From Monosiga brevicollis MX1 (taxonomy: Eukaryota; Opisthokonta; Choanoflagellata; Craspedida; Salpingoecidae): a DNA stretch of 64,000 nt. Numbering within the stretch: position 1 is the first letter of the stretch; the number at the start of each line of letters is the position of its first letter. The notes below the pieces were generated by a model. It had not been told where the DNA came from. It worked only from the letters and a program-made list of their open reading frames with translations, and searched no databases. Shown piece after piece: positions 57,478-64,000 of the stretch. The stretch spans positions 8,012-72,011 of the forward strand of contig NW_001865070.1 in the NCBI RefSeq assembly GCF_000002865.3, written 5' to 3'. The translations under genes and the position numbers were made by a program.

Positions 57478-58675
57478 GATGGTCACTGCCGAATGGCAAA
57501 GTCGAGAATCAGTTGGGTTGATGTCGGTTGTGCCTGAGACGCACAAGCGTTTGTGGAGTTGCACAAAAAAAAAAAAACTAATGCCAAGACGACATCCGGG
57601 AAGGGCTTTGGGCCACCACGATATTGATCGAGGCCGAACGGGACCGCGGGACTGGAAGAGCCACAAAACTAACGGTTGGCAAAGTGCGTGCGTGCGTGTG
57701 TGAGTGCACGTCAGGTACAAGGCGATCTCACGCGCACGTGAGACACAGCAGGGGGGGGGGAGGGGTGTGAGCTTATCCAAGGCGACCACGTCTGTTTGCC
57801 CACCTTGACTAGCACGGCAGTCGGGGATGAGGACTAGACCAAGGATCCTGTTATTTTCCTTGTTCAATCCGTGCCTCTGGTCGGAGCTTGGGCCGATGTC
57901 CAAGTCCTAAAAGCCCCCTTCCCTCTTGGCTGCCAAATCAACACGGAGAGACAAACAGGGGGAAAACACACATGAGCAATATGAGTCCATGTGCGCGTGT
58001 GAAGGAGACAGAGACAGGAGTAGCGGTACGCAGCACACACACGCGCGCGCACACACGCACTGGGTCAGCCAGACACAGAGCCATACGAACAGATGGACAG
58101 CAGCTTGAAGCAAAACGACACCCGCTGCCACCAAGAGAGAGTGACAGAGAGAGTGAGACAGAGAGAGAGAGACAGAGAGAGAGATAGTTGTACCAACCTG
58201 AACAAAAGAAAAAAATACAAGAGGCAGAGAGAGAGAGAGAGCATACTAAGCATAGGAAATCTATCGACGAGGACTCGAATGTACACAATCTGTGGGAATG
58301 GAGGTGTTCGTCACGCTCAACACAACACACACGGTGTTGTGTGCCATACTTCGTAGGGTACGTTTTAAGCCTCTGGCTCTGTTCTGTCTCTGTCTCTGTC
58401 TCTCTGTCTCTGTCTATGTGTCTCTCTGTCTCTGTCTCTGTCTCTGTCTCTCTGTGTCTCTCTGTTTCTGTGTCTCTCTGTCTCTCTGTCTCTCTGTGTC
58501 TCTCTGTCTCTGTCTCTCTCTGTCTCCCGCCCCGACCCAGCGTAGGACTTTTTCACACACCAAGGGTGTACAGTTGGTAGCAGAAAATTTGTGTCTCGGA
58601 ACTTAAACGCGCCCTCGGTTTTGGCGCCCGCTTATTGTCAGACTTTTTTGGCTGCTTATGACGACGTGACAGAGG
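57478..58675. other. Divergent intergenic region rich in simple repeats
   Basis: Between the SH2-receptor start and the choline dehydrogenase start. Contains an A-run (57566-57577), a G-rich stretch (57751-57765), CA stretches (58036-58058), GA repeats (58136-58186 and 58222-58242) and a CTCTGT-type tract (58384-58528). No gene recognised. Confidence 0.7.
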
Positions 58676-61338
58676 ATGGCGTCGACGGCGGCGACGGCGG
58701 CCGTGGTGGCACGCAGTGGGTGGCGGGCCGGACGCGCAAGGCGTGCGCTGGCCGTGGCGGCGGGGCGTCGTCAGGAGCCACTTACGCATTTGATTGTTGG
58801 GGCGGGCTCGGCTGGCTGTGTCCTGGCGAACCGACTGACGGAGAACCAGAACCATCGCGTCGCGGTGCTGGAAGCCGGTCGCTCCGACCGTCACCAATGG
58901 GATTCGTGGAAAATACAAATGCCCGCTGCCCTGACCTACAATCTTGCCGATAACCGATACAATTGGTACTATTACACTACGCCACAGCCCGAGCTCAAGG
59001 GCCGGCGACTGCCCTGGCCTCGCGGCAAAGTCCTCGGCGGCTCGAGCAGCCTCAATGCCATGGTCTACATTCGTGGTCATCCGCTCGACTATGACGGGTC
59101 AGCTCCGACCTCCCGAGCCCCAGTGCCCCCTTGCCTGCTTGCTACGCCCATGTCCTTCCTCTGTTGGTCCATATGGGTCTTGAAAATATTGTCGCTTCAA
59201 TCGTACCGTCCGCTCACTCTGTCCGGTTTTCCCGTTATCACAGGTGGGAGTCGCGCGGGGCGCGTGGCTGGAGCTATGCCGAGTGCCTGCCCTACTTTCG
59301 CAAAGCTCAGACCCATGAGCTCGGCCCTGATGCTTATCGTGGGGGTGATGGTCCCCTTCACGTGTCCCGGGGCAAAGAAGACTGCGAACTCTTTGAAGCC
59401 TTTATCCAGGCTGGTGTTGACGCTGGGTACGCCCGAACCGAAGACATGAACGGCTATCGTCAAGAAGGCTTTGGTCCCATGGACATGACCATTCATCAGG
59501 TACTCGGGCGCATCGTTCTTGACGCCATGTATTAGCTCTGCCCTTGGACGGGCAGGCCACCCTGTACTTGCAGCTTGCATTCGAAGTTCGATGATGCTTA
59601 TGCACCCGCTCGCCCGGTCCTCTCCAGGGACAGCGGTGGTCTGCAGCCAACGCCTACTTGCGGCCCGCAATGCAGCGCTCCAATTTAAAAGTGATTCCCA
59701 ACGCCCTGTCCCACCGCATCCTTTTTGATGGCAAGCGGGCCATTGGTACGTTCACCATCGTCCCTCAAGAGAAAACGCGCCCCAATCCCCAATTTCTTTT
59801 TTTTTTATCGACAAAATGAAAACATGGAGCTGCGCGCACAGCGGCCAAGGCTCATCGACCCATGGCGTGTGATCATCATTCCCTGTTGAGCAGGGGTGGA
59901 GGTGGAGCGAGATGGCGTGCTTGAGCGCGTTTACGCTGATAACATCATCCTGGCAGCTGGTGCCATCAACAGCCCTCAGGTCCGTACCTCAACCGGCCCT
60001 CTTTTGTTGCTCTCACCATGGTCGCCACCGCCGCCCTGGCTTGCCTCTGATGATGCGTGTCATAATTTTCCGGGCCCTTTTGAAACATTTAGCTTCTCAT
60101 GCTCTCGGGCGTGGGTGAGCGCGCACATCTCGAAAAGATGGGCATTGAATGCCACCATCACCTGCCAGGTGTAGGCCAAAACCTCCAAGATCATCTTGAT
60201 CTCTACATCCAATACAAGTGCGCATCATCGGTGGTCAAAGGGGACGCCTGGCCTTTGAGGCTGCATTGCATCTCATTGACGCCTTTCCTTTTTTTTTTTT
60301 GCCCGCTGTGCCGTGCCATCCCACGATAGATGCAAAGAGCCTATCACGCTCTTTGATTACACCTGGAAAAATCCGCTGCGCATGGTCTCCACGGGCCTTC
60401 AATGGTTTCTTACCAAGTCTGGCAAGGCTGCTTCTGCACATCTCGAGAGCGGGTCTGTTGGATGTCTTTCATTCCTGCTGGTGCTCGGTTGCTGAATAAC
60501 CTGCTTCTTTGCGCCCGTGGTGCGGTCGCTGATGGGATCACATGGTACTTGCGTAGGGGTTTCATCCGGTCCCGAGCTGGCATTCAGTTTCCAGACATTC
60601 AGGTGAGCCTGCGAGCTGGCTCTGTAGCCATTTTTTCAATTTTTTCAATCCATCACGACCTTGCTGTTCCTTTTGATCACGCATACTCATCGGATATCCT
60701 TGTGATGCTTCGCTTTTTTTTTTTCGGGCCTCTTCTCTCTCCCCACGAATTAGTACCACTTTCTGCCGGGAGCCTTGACGGGGCAGCTCATTCCTGGACA
60801 GTGTCACGCATACCAGGCTCACTGCTCAACCATGCGCCCGCTAAGTCGAGGCTATATTCGCCTTGCCTCGGCAGACCCGCGCGCTGCTCCGGTGATTGAA
60901 CCCAACTACTTTCAGCACCCACAAGACTTGGAGGATTATATTACCGGCGTCAAGCTGACCTTTGAAATCCTGGAAGAGGCTAGCATGGACCGCTTTCGGG
61001 GTGAACGCCTGGCCCCCGCCCCAGATGTCACCTCCGACCGCGCCATAGCCGAGTGGATCCGCGAATCCACCGAATCGGCTTACCATCCATGTGGAACCTG
61101 TCGCATGGGTGAGGATGAGAAGAGCGTCGTCGACCCCGGCACATGTAACGTGCACGGGCTGGAAAATCTTTCAGTCGTTGATGCCTCCTTGATGCCGGAT
61201 GTCATTTCTGGCAACCTCAATGGTCCGACCATCATGATGGCTGAACGTGCCGCTGATCTTCTGCAAAACAAAGCTACCCTGCCAGCCTCGGATGCCCCCT
61301 ATTTCGTTCACGAGCACTGGCAAACACAGCAGCGATAG
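58676..61338 (+). CDS. CHDH: Choline dehydrogenase-type GMC flavoprotein
   Basis: About nine exons; exon 1 is 58676-59097. A basic Ala/Arg-rich leader suggests import into mitochondria. The FAD-binding motif [16 protein letters not shown] follows, then the GMC signature stretch [20 protein letters not shown]. Later segments: [106 protein letters not shown] and the catalytic region HPCGTCRMG with the distal [17 protein letters not shown]. The order and motifs match mitochondrial CHDH, which oxidises choline to betaine aldehyde. Another GMC alcohol substrate cannot be excluded. One intron (60599-60753) holds a T tract. Confidence 0.93.
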
Positions 61339-61709
61339 AGCCGAGATGGCCTGTAAGCTGCAAAGGCCCTTTTGATTCGAACGAGAGTCCTTTTGATTTG
61401 ATTGTTTTGCATCTGATTTGGAGTGAGATTTTAACATGTAAAATCGCCTCGCGAGCCCTCCTCCACAGGCAGCAAGAAGCTAGACTCGGGAGCTATGCTA
61501 GTGCGGCTGGCTATAAATTTAACATGGATCATGAGTTGAAGAATAATAAAACAAAAAAAAAAAAAAACCAAGCGTTTGCAATGTTCAAAGGCCGTCAAAA
61601 TTTGCAAGAGACCAGATCCATGGCAGCCTTGCTCAGCAAGGGCCGGTGGCCAGCTCAGCACTGATGGACTTGGCCGGGACAACGCCAGTATGATAAGTCT
61701 AGGTACACC
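61339..61709. other. Convergent 3' intergenic
   Basis: Short stretch between the choline dehydrogenase and kinase 3' ends, with an A-run at 61553-61566. No gene. Confidence 0.6.
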
Positions 61710-62945
61710 TTAGATGACGGTGGAACGATCCCGCTCCGGGAGCTGAAAGACGAGGTCGGACCCAACTGGGATGGTCACGGTTGGCAGAACGACGTGGCTG
61801 CTGGTGTAGGCCCGCTGGATGTCGCCTTGACCGGGGAAGAAGGCCGCGGCCTTTGCTTCAATGGCCGTTTGCACATGACCGAGGTATCGCTCGTAGTCAA
61901 GCTGCACCTCAGAACCAGGGCGGCAGTAGTCTTGCATCCAGGGGTGCGCGAGAAATTGGGCACAGCTCAGGCGGCTATGCATGTCCCTCCGCACCAGGCC
62001 CAAGAGGGCGCTGAGGCTGGCATTGCTCACTCGCTTGGTGAGGCCGGCGGGAAGGGGGCCCACGTATTCGCGCACGCGCTGCTCAATCAGCTCGGTGGTG
62101 GGCGCGGAGAAGGGCAGGGTTCCAGTCAGGAGGACGTAAAGCGTGATGCCCAGACTCCAACAATCTGCCTTGGCGGGATGGTAGCGGTTTCGGAGGACCT
62201 CCGGGGCGAGGTAGTCGGGACTGCCTGCAAGCTGGTCACAGACGGTGTCGCCATCAAAGGCTACGGCTTCTCCAAAGTCGATCAACTGGGGATAACAGGG
62301 GTGCCGATGAGCGTGGGGTCCGACCAGGGAGGCACCATCGAAGCCGCGGACATCGGCCAGGCTGGTTGCATCCACCAGCACCACGTTTTCGGGTTTAAGA
62401 TCCAAATGGGCCACGCCGCGCTGGTGGCAAAAGTCGAGGCCTTTGGCAATGCCATGCATCAGGTGCTGTACCTCGGCCTCAACGAGTTGACAGTCCTGCT
62501 CCTCGAGGTACGAAAAAACGTCTCCGCGTGTGCTAAAGGGCATGACCAGATGTGGGACACGGTCTACGAGGACGGCGTTGATAATGGGGAGGACGTGGGG
62601 GTTTTCATCGGCTGCATCCAAGACGAGCAATATCTGAATCTCGGATAGGCTTTTCTTGCAACGACGCGTCTTGGCGATCTTGATGGCGACGGTCTCGCCA
62701 GTCTCCTGATCTTCAGCACGCAGAACGTTGGCGTAGGCCCCGGCACCCAAAGAGTCGAGAATGCGGTACTTGTTGGCCAAAGTCGCCCGAGACCACGATG
62801 GGAGACCCGCAGTCTGACCGCTCAACGAGCTGGAGAGGCTGGTGTTGAAAGGAAGTGCCTCCACCAGAAGATGGTTGGTTGAGCGCTGCCGAGGCTGGTT
62901 GGCCAGCATGGGCACAGACATGGATGTGGAGGGCGTACAGCCCAT
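61710..62945 (-). CDS. Protein Ser/Thr kinase with N-terminal MGC (myristoylation-type) start
   Basis: Uninterrupted frame of 411 residues from an ATG at 62945; the frame stays open upstream to 63113, but MGCTPSTS at 62945 is a good N-myristoylation and palmitoylation signal, so I prefer it. Kinase domain from about residue 55: glycine loop LGAGAYANV, VAIKIAK (Lys), LVMPFSTRGDVFSYL, HLDLKPENVVL (catalytic loop; HLD in place of HRD), LIDFGEAV (DFG), GSPDYLAPEVL, DCWSLGITLYVLLTGTLPFS and HPWM. HLDLKPEN is seen in DAPK/MLCK-type CAMK-group kinases. The tail (about 80 residues) has no domain. Single-exon coding is unusual here. All catalytic residues are present, so it should be active. Confidence 0.88.
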   Translation of the reverse strand: MGCTPSTSMSVPMLANQPRQRSTNHLLVEALPFNTSLSSSLSGQTAGLPSWSRATLANKYRILDSLGAGAYANVLRAEDQETGETVAIKIAKTRRCKKSLSEIQILLVLDAADENPHVLPIINAVLVDRVPHLVMPFSTRGDVFSYLEEQDCQLVEAEVQHLMHGIAKGLDFCHQRGVAHLDLKPENVVLVDATSLADVRGFDGASLVGPHAHRHPCYPQLIDFGEAVAFDGDTVCDQLAGSPDYLAPEVLRNRYHPAKADCWSLGITLYVLLTGTLPFSAPTTELIEQRVREYVGPLPAGLTKRVSNASLSALLGLVRRDMHSRLSCAQFLAHPWMQDYCRPGSEVQLDYERYLGHVQTAIEAKAAAFFPGQGDIQRAYTSSHVVLPTVTIPVGSDLVFQLPERDRSTVI

Positions 62946-63194
62946 GTTTGGTGTGAGCGAGGTCCTTGTGGCTCGTGCTTCCAACTGCCGTAGGGCAGCT
63001 CCAACAATATCAATGCATCCGCTCACGAGATGTGAGTGGCCAGATTCAAGTGTGCAAAGCACATGGCGGTTGGAAGATCGAGCATTAAGAGGAAGGCAAC
63101 TTGGTGAAGTCACAGCGGAGCCTTACACTGAGTTGGCCGCCTCTCTTTTCTCGGTGTCATTCATCGACCAGAACCGATGAGCCTCGTCCCGACA

Positions 63195-63354
63195 GCCACA
63201 CAGCCACACAGACACACAGACACACAGACACACAGACACACAGACACACAGCCACAGGCCGAGATGTATACCCCAGCGTCGGCCGAGAAAGGCAGTGAGG
63301 CCCGTACCGTCAGGCTACCGAACAGGAAGGTCTCGAGCGATCAAATGTCCGCGA

Positions 63355-63402
<48 letters not shown>

Positions 63403-63565
63403 GTCAAGCAACAAACAGCAAACACACCAACATGAACTTCAAAGAGAGGTGTGTGTGTGTCTGTGTCTATGTCTGTGTCTATGTCTATGTCTGTGTCTAT
63501 GTCTGTCTGTCTGTCTGTCTGTCTTTCTGTGTGTGTCTGTCTGTGTCCGTGTCCGTGTCTGTGCA
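63195..63565. repeat. Cluster of simple repeats
   Basis: (CACAGACA)n at about 63195-63255, (TG)n at 63359-63401, and a mixed TGTCTATG/TGTC tract at 63448-63562. Non-coding; it lies between the kinase 5' side and the lipoyl synthase 3' end. Confidence 0.9.
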
Positions 63566-63689
63566 GGTTGGTGTCGTCTCGATAAGAATAAAAAATACGT
63601 CGACTGGATTTCGCATCACAGCGCGGGAGGATCAGAGAGGGAAAAAAAAGAAAGATAAAAGAGTCGAAAAGCGAATGAGACGCAGTATT

Positions 63690-64000
63690 TTAGGCGCTTG
63701 GCGCCGCGGCTGCCTGAGACTGGCGCGCCTTGAGAATATTGGTGAGGAAGAACTCGCCGGCCTTGTATGACGAGCGCACCAGCGGGCCTGGAACAGGCGG
63801 GAAGAGAAAGGCCAGCTGAGTGAGTATGCAATGAACCAAGACAGGCCATGACATTTCTGGTGGGTCGGAGCCATCACGTACCGCTGGCCGTGTAGAGGAA
63901 ACCATGCGCATCGCCCCGAGCCTTCCAGTGATCAAACTTTTCGGGCGTGACGTAGTCCAAAACCTTGAGATGGCGCTTGGTGGGCTGCATGTATTGCCCA
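63690..64000 (-). CDS. LIAS: Lipoyl synthase, C-terminal part (runs off the window)
   Basis: Two 3' exons. 64000-63882 encodes [20 protein letters not shown] then [19 protein letters not shown]; 63787-63690 encodes [19 protein letters not shown] and a short Ala-rich tail. These match the C-terminus of lipoyl synthase ([22 protein letters not shown]). The radical-SAM Cys motifs lie beyond the window edge. The enzyme inserts sulfur into octanoyl groups on mitochondrial dehydrogenase subunits. Confidence 0.93.
   Translation of the reverse strand, partial: GNTCSPPSAISRFWTTSRPKSLITGRLGAMRMVSSTRPAVRDGSDPPEMSWPVLVHCILTQLAFLFPPVPGPLVRSSYKAGEFFLTNILKARQSQAAAAPSA

Overview
This window is eukaryotic nuclear DNA: almost every gene is cut by short GT-AG introns (about 70-180 bases) into small exons, intergenic gaps are short, and long CA, CT/GA and A/T simple repeats are scattered through introns and gaps. 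The gene set (animal-like EDC4, PCF11, HAP40, AKTIP, SH3YL1, PIG-F and PIG-C orthologues, a Rap-type GTPase, and single-pass receptors with TSP1 repeats, YxxP motifs and an SH2 domain) points to a choanoflagellate. A draft assembly of Monosiga brevicollis fits best, but the species is inferred. A 333-base run of N (50533-50865) marks an assembly gap.

Layout. 1-2130: array of about 200-bp tandem repeats. 2710-8100: a zinc-binding ORF, an LRR gene made of identical-length exons, and an ankyrin gene, all on the minus strand. 9115-10179: small secreted, probably GPI-anchored protein. 10779-16269: large single-pass receptor whose inner part carries ankyrin repeats and ends in a bZIP DNA-binding domain. 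18098-34648: ABCB6-type transporter, EDC4-like decapping scaffold, PCF11, PTGR-type reductase, Rap-like GTPase. 35410-44086: AKTIP-like UEV, DNAJC28, a head-to-head PIG-F/PIG-C pair, HAP40. 45050-50346: unrecognised secreted Cys-rich protein and a bacterial-type CapA-like protein. 50907-57477: SH3YL1 and a TSP1/TM/NPLY/YxxP/SH2 receptor. 58676-64000: choline dehydrogenase, an MGC-starting protein kinase, and the 3' end of lipoyl synthase.

Most genes are housekeeping. The two striking loci are signalling proteins. One joins an extracellular receptor to ankyrin repeats and a bZIP domain, so that proteolytic release could in principle make it a transcription factor, a layout like Notch. The other holds phosphotyrosine acceptor motifs and an SH2 domain in one receptor tail, and its NPLY-bearing exon has recently been duplicated in frame. 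Splice models were made by eye; those described as frame-checked give an integral open frame over all exons.
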